Source of the DNA: Sedimentitalea nanhaiensis DSM 24252
Lineage (GTDB): Bacteria; Pseudomonadota; Alphaproteobacteria; Rhodobacterales; Rhodobacteraceae
DNA: 64,000 nt
Direction of reading: 5' to 3'
Assembly (NCBI RefSeq): GCF_000473225.1
Contig: NZ_KI421509.1
Span: forward strand, 1,913,597 to 1,977,596
This document shows, piece after piece, positions 51,742 through 60,504 of this stretch. The notes beneath the pieces are model-generated. The model did not search any database and was not told the origin of the DNA. It saw nothing but the letters and a program-made list of their open reading frames with translations. How positions within the stretch are numbered: the first letter of the stretch is position 1; each line of letters starts with the position of its first letter. Made by a program: the position numbers and the translations under genes.

Positions 51742-52908
51742 ATGCCCAAATTGATCCCGTCTTCATTGCTCGCCCTTGGTCTGTTCACGGTGACGTTTGC
51801 GGTGAACCTTCAGGCTCCGCTCTACGATGCCTACGCTGCCGAAAGCGATGTCGGCGCGGCGGCGGTGACGGTTGCGTTCGCAGCTTATGCGGGGGGCCTC
51901 ATGCCGACGCTGTTGCTGCTCGGCGGGCTCTCGGACCGGATCGGTCGACGGATTCCGATTGCGCTGGCGCTGATCCTCGGAGCCGTGGCGACGGCGCTCC
52001 TTGTGCACGCACCGAGCTGGACAAGTCTTGTGGTCGCACGCTTCCTGCTCGGGATTGGAACCGGCCTCGCAACGACCGCCGCAACGGCCTACATGACGGA
52101 AATCATAGGCGTGGACCGCACTAAGAGCGCCGTCCTTATCGTTACCTCTGCCACGTCGCTCGGTTTCGGCGGCGGCGCTCTGGCAACCGGCATCAGCCTC
52201 GCTGTGCAGGGGCCGACGCTCCTGCCTGCCAGCTACGTCGCCCTGTTCGTGGCGGCTCCGGTCCTCGCGGTGATCGCCCTCGGGTTGCCCCGATTTGACA
52301 CGCCGCGCCCCGTATCCCTTCTGCGCCTGCCGGTCTTTCCCGCGGGCACATGGATCTTCGGAGCGGCAATGGCGCTGGCCTGGTCCACGACCGGCATGAC
52401 CATCGCGGTTGTCCCGCTGGAGTTGGCAGCGAACGATCTCGGCGGATGGACGGGGCTCGTCATCTTCTTGGCGATCTTCGTGGGGTTCCTCTGCCAGCCG
52501 ATTGCCCGACGCATGACCAACGACGATGCGCTCACCCTCGGGTTCGTTTTGATCCCGCTCGGTTTTCTCGTCCTTCTGGCCGGTGTCTGGTTGAAGGTTC
52601 TGACCTTGGTCCTCATTGGCACCTGCATCACCAGCGCGGCAAGCTACGGATTCACCTATCTCGCTTCACTTGCAGAAGTTTCCCTACGTGCTCCAGACGA
52701 CCGGGCACGGGCAACAGCGGGCCTGTTCGTCTATGCGTATTTCGGATTTTCGCTTCCCGTGATCGCCAGCGGAGCATTGGCGGACATGCTCGGCTTGCTT
52801 CCTGCAATGGTAGTATTCGCGGTGACCCAGACCGGGATCACGGCAATCATCTTGACGGTGTGGAAACGAAGATCTTTGTCAGCCGCAACGGCCCTTGAAG
52901 CGGGGTGA
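51742..52908 (+). CDS. MFS transporter
   Basis: The 388-residue major facilitator has twelve predicted helices. It was started at the ATG at 51742 behind GAGG; an upstream frame from 51691 has no ribosome site. Loop 2-3 carries the MFS A-motif GGLSDRIGRRIPIALAL, and ARFLLGIGTGLATTAATAYMTEII is the helix 4-5 antiporter-like segment. Most similar in pattern to DHA1-type drug or metabolite exporters. It is divergent from a MocR-type regulator gene that is now frameshifted, so its expression may be unregulated. Confidence 0.92.
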   Translation: MPKLIPSSLLALGLFTVTFAVNLQAPLYDAYAAESDVGAAAVTVAFAAYAGGLMPTLLLLGGLSDRIGRRIPIALALILGAVATALLVHAPSWTSLVVARFLLGIGTGLATTAATAYMTEIIGVDRTKSAVLIVTSATSLGFGGGALATGISLAVQGPTLLPASYVALFVAAPVLAVIALGLPRFDTPRPVSLLRLPVFPAGTWIFGAAMALAWSTTGMTIAVVPLELAANDLGGWTGLVIFLAIFVGFLCQPIARRMTNDDALTLGFVLIPLGFLVLLAGVWLKVLTLVLIGTCITSAASYGFTYLASLAEVSLRAPDDRARATAGLFVYAYFGFSLPVIASGALADMLGLLPAMVVFAVTQTGITAIILTVWKRRSLSAATALEAG

Positions 52909-53359
52909 GAGACGCTGAGATGTATTCGATTCTGCTATGGATGCTGAGATTTTCCTGCGCGATTGGGGCGGTGGACAGCGGCTCTCTGATGAAAGCGAGG
53001 GCAAAGGAACGTGCTAAGTCGCAAAAGCCTCCGGCCCTTCGTCGTGCGATCCATGACGATCCGGTTCGGGGTTTGAAACTGCTATTGCCCGCAAATCGTA
53101 TCAATGATTGCTGAGCGAAATCCCGGCCACTCGCGTGTGCGATGAAATTGACATTTTCTGCATCCAGACCGATATAGCCTGCATGGTTGAGAAGGACATC
53201 CACATTGTCGCCCGGTTGGCCGGTATCCCCTTGGCGGGATGCCGGGATGCCGATCACGCGAACTGACCACGCCGATTGCCAGCCTCGGCCTCGCCCTTTC
53301 GGACGAGGTTGTCAGGCGTGAAAAACGTGCCTCGTCCTCCCTCTTTTCTGGAGATGAAC
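52909..53359. other. Stretch without a supported gene
   Basis: About 450 bases between the MFS gene and the methyltransferase. A minus-strand frame includes DNVDVLLNHAGYIGLDAENV, faintly like the VDVLVNNAG part of short-chain dehydrogenases, which may be a vestige, but no other SDR motif is aligned with it. I call no gene. Confidence 0.45.
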
Positions 53360-54091
53360 ATGGCACAGAATATCTACGATAATCCCGATTTTTTCGCCGG
53401 CTACAGCCAGCTTCCCCGTCAGGTCGACGGGTTGGACGGTGCGCCGGAATGGTCGGCAATTCAGGCACTGTTGCCCGGACTGTCGGGCAAGCGCGTGGCG
53501 GACCTGGGCTGTGGCTTCGGCTGGGCGTCCCGCTGGTTCCGCAGTCAGAGGGCCGCTTCAGTTCTGGGGTTTGACCTGTCTCAGAACATGATCGAACGTG
53601 CGAGGGCCGACACCGAGGATCCCGCAATCGAATACCGGATTGCCGACCTGGAAACGCTTGAATTGCCCGAGGCGGCGTTCGATCTGGTCTACAGCGCTTT
53701 GACCTTCCACTACGTGCAGGATTTTGGGCGGCTGATCCGCATGATCCACCGCGCGCTGACGCCCGGCGGCGATCTGGTCTTCACCATCGAACACCCGATC
53801 TTCATGGCCGCCGCCCACCCGCATTGGACGCTGGACGAAGATGGCCGCAAGACATGGCCGGTCAACGGCTATTCTATTGAGGGTGAGCGCCGCACCGACT
53901 GGTTCGCCAAGGGAGTGCTGAAGCACCACCGGACGCTGGCCACCACGCTCAACGCCCTGATCGGTGCGGACTTCGCCTTGCGCCGGATCGAGGAGTTTGC
54001 ACCTACGCCGGACCAAATCGCGGCGATGCCGGGGCTGGCCGAAGAGATGGAGCGCCCAATGATGTTGATGGTTTCGGCGTTCAGGAGATAA
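53360..54091 (+). CDS. Class I SAM-dependent methyltransferase
   Basis: The 243-residue protein was started at the ATG at 53360, 6 bp after GGAG; an ATG two codons earlier overlaps that site. The SAM motif I KRVADLGCGFGWASRWF lies near 46-62, motif II VLGFDLSQNMIERARA, and the post-motif FDLVYSALTFHYVQDFGRLI and LTPGGDLVFTIEHPIF follow. It resembles UbiE/Methyltransf_11-type small-molecule methylases. The tail FALRRIEEFAPTPDQIAAMP and ERPMMLMVSAFR is common in this group. The substrate is unknown. It stands alone between two unrelated units. Confidence 0.9.
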   Translation: MAQNIYDNPDFFAGYSQLPRQVDGLDGAPEWSAIQALLPGLSGKRVADLGCGFGWASRWFRSQRAASVLGFDLSQNMIERARADTEDPAIEYRIADLETLELPEAAFDLVYSALTFHYVQDFGRLIRMIHRALTPGGDLVFTIEHPIFMAAAHPHWTLDEDGRKTWPVNGYSIEGERRTDWFAKGVLKHHRTLATTLNALIGADFALRRIEEFAPTPDQIAAMPGLAEEMERPMMLMVSAFRR

Positions 54092-54492
54092 CCGCGTTCG
54101 CCGCCCAGCCTTTTGGGTCAGAGCGGCGAACTTCACATGTCTTGAACGGGCTCGATCCAGCCACGTGCTGCACCTCGCACGAGGTTCTGCGGACGTTTTC
54201 GGCGCGGAGCGTTGCCCTCCCTCTCCCGTGTCGCCATTCGCGACCCGATGCGATAACGGCTGCTCCGCGGGTAAACCTGCCTTATACGGGCGCGGCTCTT
54301 GTGCACGCAGCAATACCTTGCATACACAGCGTCTTTCATTTTCCAATGCAGCAGTTTCCAGAGGAGCGGCCGTTCACTCTGGCCGAACTTGGCCGACGAG
54401 ACATGTACCCCACTGCTGTAATCCAGACAGCGGAACAGAAGGCGCAAACAGTCAACCGGGCGGCAGTGCACAAGCGGTGCCGCCCTTATCGT
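54092..54492. other. Stretch without a supported gene
   Basis: About 400 bases between convergent genes. Frames on both strands are Arg/Cys-rich and have no ribosome site. No hairpin with a T run was seen. Confidence 0.5.
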
Positions 54493-56289
54493 TCAGTGCT
54501 CCGCGACGAAGTGATCAGGCCCGACCTGGTTCATCACACGCGGTTGCGGTGTCCAGTTCAGCGATCGCACGGGGCTTTTCAATTCATCTGTGATCAAATT
54601 TCGACGCCGACCCTTGAACGACGGGTCCGGCACCGGCACCGCTTCGATCAGCTTGCGGGTGTAGGGGTGGCGAGGGTTCGCCAGCACCTCGGCCCGCGGG
54701 CCGATCTCGACGATCTCGCCCAAAAGCATGACGGCGATCCGGTGGCTGATCCGTTCCACGACGGCAATGTCATGGCTGATGAACAGGTATCCGACACCCA
54801 GCTTCTGCTGCAATTCCAGCATCAGGTTCACCACCTGTGCCTTGATCGTCGCGTCCAGTGCCGAGACCGACTCGTCGGCGACGATCAATCTGGGATTCAA
54901 GGCCAGACCACGGGCGATACAGATCCTTTGCCGCTGCCCGCCGGAAAACTCGTGCGGAAAACGCAGCGCATGTTGCGCGGTCAGGCCGACCAGGTCCAGA
55001 AGCTCGGCAACCCGCGCATCGATATCGGCCCCCTGCGCCAGCCCATGCACGCGGAGCGGTTCAGCAATGGCCGCCCCGACGGATTTGCGCGGGTTCAGCG
55101 AGCCATAGGGATCCTGAAAGATCATCTGCATCCGCTGCCGGACCTGGCGCATCTCTTCGGGGCTGGCCTGCATCAGCGATCGCCCCTCGAAATGGATCTC
55201 GCCGGCCGCCGGTTCGACCAGTCGCAGGATCGAGCGCCCGGTGGTCGACTTGCCACATCCCGATTCCCCGACCAATGCCAGCGTTTCCCCGGCGCGCACA
55301 TTGAACGATACATCCTCGACGGCATGGACGTTGCCATTGATCCGGCCCAGCAATCCACCCCGCATCGGGAACCGGGTCGTCAGTCCCTTAACATCAAGGA
55401 TGACGTCGCCACGGGCGTCGATCTCGTTCGCCGGTTCCGCCCCTGCCCCGGTCAGATCCATTTTGGGAAACCGTCGTGGTGTAAGGCTGTCGCCCAGACT
55501 GCCCAGACGTGGAACTGCGCCGAGGAGCATTTTCGAATAGCCATGTTTGGGGCTTGCAAACAACTCAGCAGCCAGGGCCTCTTCGACCTTGTCGCCCTTG
55601 AGCATCACCACAACCCGGTCGGCGATCTCGGCAACCACGCCCATGTCGTGGGTGATGAACATGACCGCCGTCCCCGTTTCGACCTGCAAATCCCGAATCA
55701 ATTCCAAGATCTGTGCCTGAATGGTAACGTCCAGCGCGGTCGTGGGTTCGTCCGCGATCAGCAGTTTCGGCTGGCACGCGAGCGCCATTGCAATCATCGC
55801 CCGTTGGCGCATCCCGCCCGAAAAGCTGTGGGGGTACTCGCTGGCGCGGCGCCTGGCGTCGGGAATGCGCACCAGATCGAACAGCCGCAGGGTCTCTGCA
55901 TGGGCATGTGCCATACTCATGTCGCGGTGCTGGCGCAACACCTCGGCAACCTGAAAGCCGACCTGCAGCACCGGGTTCAGGCTGGTCATCGGTTCCTGAA
56001 AGATCATGCCGATGTCATTGCCGCGCACCTGCCGCATCGCCGCATCGTCCAGTTGCAGCAGGTCCGTGCCATCCAGCCGGATCGCGCCCTCGATGCGGCC
56101 CATGTCCTTTTGAATCAACTGCATGATCGACAGGGCTGTCACAGATTTCCCCGAACCGGATTCCCCGACCACCGCGACGGTTTCGCCGCGATCGATGTCA
56201 AAACTGACGTCACGGATCACCGGCACCCATGCGCCATCGACGCGAAACGATGTTGTCAGCCCGTCGACCGACAGAAGCGGCGCGCTCAT
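54493..56289 (-). CDS. Fused double ABC ATPase (DppD-DppF/GsiA type)
   Basis: The 598-residue protein has two nucleotide-binding domains. Domain 1: Walker A GESGSGKS near 42, signature FSGGMRQR near 160, Walker [13 protein letters not shown]. Domain 2: Walker A GESGCGKS near 335, signature FSGGQRQR near 445, Walker B LIVADESVSALD (Ser after Glu, as in DppF). Last gene of the seven-gene operon beginning at 62999; its ATG overlaps the permease stop. It energises uptake of the compound oxidised by the upstream enzymes. Confidence 0.95.
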   Translation of the reverse strand: MSAPLLSVDGLTTSFRVDGAWVPVIRDVSFDIDRGETVAVVGESGSGKSVTALSIMQLIQKDMGRIEGAIRLDGTDLLQLDDAAMRQVRGNDIGMIFQEPMTSLNPVLQVGFQVAEVLRQHRDMSMAHAHAETLRLFDLVRIPDARRRASEYPHSFSGGMRQRAMIAMALACQPKLLIADEPTTALDVTIQAQILELIRDLQVETGTAVMFITHDMGVVAEIADRVVVMLKGDKVEEALAAELFASPKHGYSKMLLGAVPRLGSLGDSLTPRRFPKMDLTGAGAEPANEIDARGDVILDVKGLTTRFPMRGGLLGRINGNVHAVEDVSFNVRAGETLALVGESGCGKSTTGRSILRLVEPAAGEIHFEGRSLMQASPEEMRQVRQRMQMIFQDPYGSLNPRKSVGAAIAEPLRVHGLAQGADIDARVAELLDLVGLTAQHALRFPHEFSGGQRQRICIARGLALNPRLIVADESVSALDATIKAQVVNLMLELQQKLGVGYLFISHDIAVVERISHRIAVMLLGEIVEIGPRAEVLANPRHPYTRKLIEAVPVPDPSFKGRRRNLITDELKSPVRSLNWTPQPRVMNQVGPDHFVAEH

Positions 56290-57191
56290 CCTTCACCTCG
56301 CAGTCTGGGGTCCAGCGCATCGCGCAACCCATCGCCCAGCAGGTTCAGAGCAAAAACCACGATCAGGATCACAATCGACGGAAACAGCGCCAGCCAGAAA
56401 CTGTCGAGAATGTTCTCGAACCCCTCTCGGATCATGCCGCCCCATGTGGCGGTGGGCGGGCTGACGCCCAGCCCTACAAATGCCAGCGATGCCTCGACCC
56501 GGATCGCGGTGGCCAGCCAAAGCGACCCCATGACCAGGATCTCTGGCGCGATATTGGGCAGGATATGACCGAACATCAGCCGGGTGTCCGAATAGCCCAG
56601 CGCCCGCCCCGCCTCGATGAATTCACGGTTCTTGACCGCAATGGTCGGCGCCCGTGCGATCCGTGCAAACGGCGGGATCGACGTCAATGCGATGGCAATG
56701 ACCAGATTGGCCACCGACGGCCCAAGCATGGCAACCACGATCAAACCCAAGATCAGCGAGGGAAAGGCCAGCAGCACATCCATGATCTGCATGATGATGA
56801 TGTCAGCCCGCCCGCCAAGATAGCCGGCAATCAGCCCGATCACCGATCCGATCACCAGCGCCGCGCCAATGGCGAGAATACCGATCGTCAGTGAGATCCG
56901 CGCACCCCACATGATCCGCGACAGGGTATCGCGGCCATAATAGTCGGTGCCGAACCAATGCTCTGCCGACGGCGGTTTAAGCCGGTTCAGCACGTTCTGA
57001 TCCAGCGGATCATAGGGCGCGATCCAGGGCGCCAACAGCGCGATCAGCGCCACCAGCAGAAACAGGCCAAGCCCGACCCACGAGGTCTTGTTGGTGTTGA
57101 AGGCGCGCAGCATCCCGTCGCCCGCAACGGCGAGAGACCGTCGCAAATACGCGCCGCGCGACAAAGTCGCAGGAGAATTTGGATTTTCCAT
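56286..57191 (-). CDS. ABC transporter permease, DppC type
   Basis: The 301-residue protein was started at the ATG at 57191, which overlaps the preceding stop (TGATG). N-terminal helix near 36-56, HWFGTDYYGRDTLSRIMWGAR near 85-105, five more helices, and the docking loop EFIEAGRALGYSDTRLMFGHILPN near 190-213. It ends GDGLRDALDPRLRGEG. Forms the channel with the DppB-type product. Confidence 0.94.
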   Translation of the reverse strand: MENPNSPATLSRGAYLRRSLAVAGDGMLRAFNTNKTSWVGLGLFLLVALIALLAPWIAPYDPLDQNVLNRLKPPSAEHWFGTDYYGRDTLSRIMWGARISLTIGILAIGAALVIGSVIGLIAGYLGGRADIIIMQIMDVLLAFPSLILGLIVVAMLGPSVANLVIAIALTSIPPFARIARAPTIAVKNREFIEAGRALGYSDTRLMFGHILPNIAPEILVMGSLWLATAIRVEASLAFVGLGVSPPTATWGGMIREGFENILDSFWLALFPSIVILIVVFALNLLGDGLRDALDPRLRGEG

Positions 57192-58129
57192 CAGTATTTG
57201 ATCCTCGGGTCGATCAGCCCATAGGTGAGATCGGTCAGCAGGTTCACCAGAACCACGATCAGCGTGTAGATTACCATCATCCCCTGCAGCATCGTATAGT
57301 CCCGCTGGTTCAGGGCTCCGATGATCAGCTTGCCCAAACCGGGACGGTTGAACACGATCTCGGTCAGCACCGAATTGCCGATCAGGATGCCCAGATACAG
57401 CCCCACCACCGTGACCACGGGGATCATCGCGTTGCGCATGCAATGGCGGCGGATGATGGTCGCAAAGGCCAGACCTTTTGCATGGGCGGTGCGGACGTAA
57501 TCCTGATTGAGCACCTCAAGCATCGCCGAGCGTGTCACGCGGGTGATATAGGCCGCCATGATCAGACCCAGATTGATCGCGGGCAGCGCCAGGTTCTGTA
57601 GCCGCTCGCCCAACGTGCTGCCCTGCCCCGAACTGATCACCGGGAACCATCGCAGATGGATCGCAAACACCAACAACAGCAGCACCGCCGAGACAAATGC
57701 GGGAAAGGATAACCCGAGCAGCGAGGCCATCCGGGTGATATAGTCGGGCAATTTGTTGCGCTTGACCGCGGACCAGACCCCCAGAGGGATACCCACCACC
57801 GCGCCCAGCACCAGTGACGCCAGCGTCAATTCCAGTGTCGCGGGCAGAACCTTGCCAATCTCCTGGATCACAGGCCGACCCGAAACCAGGGAAACGCCCC
57901 AGTCGCCGACCATGACGCCGCGCAAAAAGTCGAAATATTGCAGAATCAACGGCTGATCCAGCCCCAGCCGCTGACGCAATGCGATCAGCGCCTCCTGACT
58001 GGCCTGATCGCCCAGGATGGCCATTGCCGGGTCTCCCGGCAAAATCCGAACGATAAAAAATACGATGGTCAGCACCGCGAACAACGTGATCACGGCGAAG
58101 CCAAGTCGCTTGAGGACAAATGCAGTCAT
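57191..58129 (-). CDS. ABC transporter permease, DppB type
   Basis: The 312-residue protein has MTAFVLKRLGFAVITLFAVLTIVFFIVRILPGDPA, the standard DppB opening with its first helix and LPGDPA box. Docking loop DYVRTAHAKGLAFATIIRRHCMRNAMIPV near 205-233. Six helices. It starts 55 bp after the binding-protein stop. Confidence 0.95.
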   Translation of the reverse strand: MTAFVLKRLGFAVITLFAVLTIVFFIVRILPGDPAMAILGDQASQEALIALRQRLGLDQPLILQYFDFLRGVMVGDWGVSLVSGRPVIQEIGKVLPATLELTLASLVLGAVVGIPLGVWSAVKRNKLPDYITRMASLLGLSFPAFVSAVLLLLVFAIHLRWFPVISSGQGSTLGERLQNLALPAINLGLIMAAYITRVTRSAMLEVLNQDYVRTAHAKGLAFATIIRRHCMRNAMIPVVTVVGLYLGILIGNSVLTEIVFNRPGLGKLIIGALNQRDYTMLQGMMVIYTLIVVLVNLLTDLTYGLIDPRIKY

Positions 58130-58184
58130 GCCACCCGCCTTTGTGGCATCGGGCCAAACGACCCGATGCCTGTTACGGTTTCCG

Positions 58185-59726
58185 TTAGTCTTTAAAGAAC
58201 GCTTTTTCGGTGACTGGCGGGCTGAGATTCAGCGACCCATTGACCTCGGCTCCCAGATCCAGCCTGTCGTTCCACGCCCACAGTTGCAAGCTTTGCACGA
58301 CAGGCACGGCACAGACTTCCTCCATGATCTTGGCCTGCGCGCTTGCCCACATCTCTGCCTGTTTGACGGGATCGGTCGCAACGCGCGCGCCTGCGATGTC
58401 ATCGTCGGCAACTGCGCAATGCGAGAAATTCGCAACCGCCGTCGGGGTGTTCACCGTGGCATCCGAGTGGAAAAATTGAGACAGGTACACATCCGCGACC
58501 GGGAAGCGGGCGGCGGCATAATGCACGACCTGGCTCATATCCTTGCGGATCTGTTCGTGGAAGGTGGCGTGTTCCACGGTTTCGATTTCCATGTTGATGC
58601 CTGCATCACGCAGCATCGACTGCACGGCCTCCATCGTCGACAGCATCCCCGGCAACGTGGTGTGAATCGCCTTGATCGTCACGCCATCCGGATATCCGGC
58701 TTCGGCCAAAAGCGCCTTGGCCTTGTCGATCGAATACTCATAGGTCGGCACCTGGTCGGTGTAGCCCATGTTGCCTTCCGGAACCGGCGAAATCGCTGCA
58801 AGCGTAACATCCGGGCCTTTGAACTGAACCATGGCGTCACGATTGATCGCATGGGCAAACGCCTTACGGACCCGCACGTCATCCAGCGGCGGCATGGTCA
58901 TGTTCAGGTGCAATACCGACATTTCGCCGGGCTTCATCACGGTGACCTTCGTGCCGGGCAGCTTGCTGATCCGTTCGGACCAGGTCTGGTCCTGCTTGCC
59001 GTAAATCATGTCGATCTCACCGGATTGAAACGCCAGATCCCGCGAAGCATCCGAGGGGATGTAACGATAGAAAATCTCTTTGATTTTCGGCTCGCCACGG
59101 TAATATTCCGGGTTGGCCACCAGCTTGACGTATTGCTGCGGCTGGTATTCAGCGAACATGAACGGGCCGGTCCCGATCGGCGTACGCTGATATTCCTCGC
59201 CCAACGCTTCGACCGCATCCTGACAGACGATATTGCCGCCATGATAGGGCACAAGCATGCCCAACAGGCTGGGCACAGGGTTCTTCAGCTTGATCGTGAC
59301 CTCGTACTCGCCCGTGGCCTCGACGCTCTCGAATGCTTCGAAATCCTTGGCGAAAGACGATTGTTCCGGATTGGCAGACCTGTTCAACGAATACACCACA
59401 TCCGCCGCGTCAATCCCGCCATAATCCCCGTGGCAATCCACGTCCTGACGAAGCGTGAAAACCCAGGTCAGCCCGTCTTCTGACGCCGTCCAGCTTTCGG
59501 CGATGTCAGGCTCGATAAACTCCGGGCTGGCCTCTCCCGGTTTGATCCGCACCAACCCGTTGAACATCCAGTGCAGAAGGCCCTTGTCAGGCGTTGATGT
59601 CGCGACATGCGGGTCCAGTTTTCCGGCGTCGGCGCTGCCCATGCCCACGTTCAGGGTTGTTCCGGCGGCAAAGGCCCCGCTGGCCGCGAGCATTCCGGCA
59701 CAGGCCAGTCCTATCAGTCTATTCAT
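58185..59726 (-). CDS. ABC transporter periplasmic substrate-binding protein, family 5
   Basis: The 513-residue SBP_bac_5 protein has a signal peptide at 1-20 (RLIGLACAGMLAASGAFA) and a strong ribosome site (AAAGAGGAAAC). AESWTASEDGLTWVFTLRQDV near 78-98, a TPIGTGPFMF segment, and VRVRKAFAHAINRDAMV-type segment near 285 (DDVRVRKAFAHAINRD) are family features. Together with the flanking FAD enzymes, the likely ligand is an opine, N-substituted amino acid or short peptide; sequence alone does not decide. Confidence 0.94.
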   Translation of the reverse strand: MNRLIGLACAGMLAASGAFAAGTTLNVGMGSADAGKLDPHVATSTPDKGLLHWMFNGLVRIKPGEASPEFIEPDIAESWTASEDGLTWVFTLRQDVDCHGDYGGIDAADVVYSLNRSANPEQSSFAKDFEAFESVEATGEYEVTIKLKNPVPSLLGMLVPYHGGNIVCQDAVEALGEEYQRTPIGTGPFMFAEYQPQQYVKLVANPEYYRGEPKIKEIFYRYIPSDASRDLAFQSGEIDMIYGKQDQTWSERISKLPGTKVTVMKPGEMSVLHLNMTMPPLDDVRVRKAFAHAINRDAMVQFKGPDVTLAAISPVPEGNMGYTDQVPTYEYSIDKAKALLAEAGYPDGVTIKAIHTTLPGMLSTMEAVQSMLRDAGINMEIETVEHATFHEQIRKDMSQVVHYAAARFPVADVYLSQFFHSDATVNTPTAVANFSHCAVADDDIAGARVATDPVKQAEMWASAQAKIMEEVCAVPVVQSLQLWAWNDRLDLGAEVNGSLNLSPPVTEKAFFKD

Positions 59727-59777
59727 AAGTGTTTCCTCTTTGTTGGGGGTCGTTTCTTGTTTTGGTGTTCGTAAAGA

Positions 59778-60491
59778 TTACAGCGTATCCTCCAAGCGGC
59801 AGTTTACCAGCATTTCTGCTATCGCGGCGGTATTTGGCAGCGCAATCGCCGTCGCCGCCAATTCGGCCAGATCGAGGGGGTCGATCATTTCGGCCTGACT
59901 GACTTTGGTGACATCTGCCGTCAGATCCGTTGCCACAAAGCCGGGGCATAGGGCGGTGGCCCGGACACCGTAATCCCAACCGATACGTCGCGTACCGTGA
60001 GTCAGCGCCAGAACCGCGTGTTTGGTCATGCTATAGGCAATGTTGTCATTACGCACGCGTTTACCTGACAGCGATGCCACGTTGATAATGCGGCCCGATC
60101 CGGCAGCCTTCAGATGCGGCAGGCAGATCCGGGTCAGAAACAGCGGCCCCTTGACGTTGATCGTCCATAATGCGTCGAGATCCGCTTCTTCGCCAGCCTC
60201 AATCGAAAATGTATTGCTGGTCCCTGCGTTGTTGACCAGCGCATCCAGCCGCCCGAATGCATTCAGCGTCTGTTCAAGCCAGGCTTGGTGGCTTGCGCGA
60301 TCCCCCGCCTCGTATCTTGCGCACACCAATCGGGCACCGGCCCGATCGGTCAACGCCTGTTCCAAAGCCGCGACATTGCGCGCGCCAACGCTGACCGAAT
60401 AGCCCTTGGCGTGCAGAACCCGCGCGATCGCCAGCCCGATTCCCCGGCTGGCACCGGAAATCATCACTACGCGGCCGGTCGGTTCGATCAT
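59778..60491 (-). CDS. Short-chain dehydrogenase/reductase
   Basis: The 237-residue classical SDR was started at the ATG at 60491 after AAGGAAAAC; the longer frame overlaps the upstream gene. TGxxxGIG motif ISGASRGIGLAIARVL near 12-27, LDALVNNAGTSNTF near 85, catalytic Ser in NVASLSGKRV near 133, and YSMTKHA near 147-153 with Tyr and Lys. Probably NAD(P)-dependent oxidation or reduction of an intermediate released by the FAD oxidoreductases. It lies 13 bp after their genes and 51 bp before the transporter genes. Confidence 0.92.
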   Translation of the reverse strand: MIEPTGRVVMISGASRGIGLAIARVLHAKGYSVSVGARNVAALEQALTDRAGARLVCARYEAGDRASHQAWLEQTLNAFGRLDALVNNAGTSNTFSIEAGEEADLDALWTINVKGPLFLTRICLPHLKAAGSGRIINVASLSGKRVRNDNIAYSMTKHAVLALTHGTRRIGWDYGVRATALCPGFVATDLTADVTKVSQAEMIDPLDLAELAATAIALPNTAAIAEMLVNCRLEDTL

Positions 60492-60504
60492 GTTGTTTTC
60501 CTTC

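Noticed and set aside
52909-53257. Possible short-chain dehydrogenase remnant on the minus strand (VDVLLNHAGY)
   Set aside because: Only one weak motif; no glycine-rich or YxxxK region in register. Not enough to call a pseudogene.
54142-56568. Plus-strand open frame of about 800 codons opposite the fused ATPase
   Set aside because: Antisense of the ATPase; no motif, low-complexity His/Gln/Pro composition.
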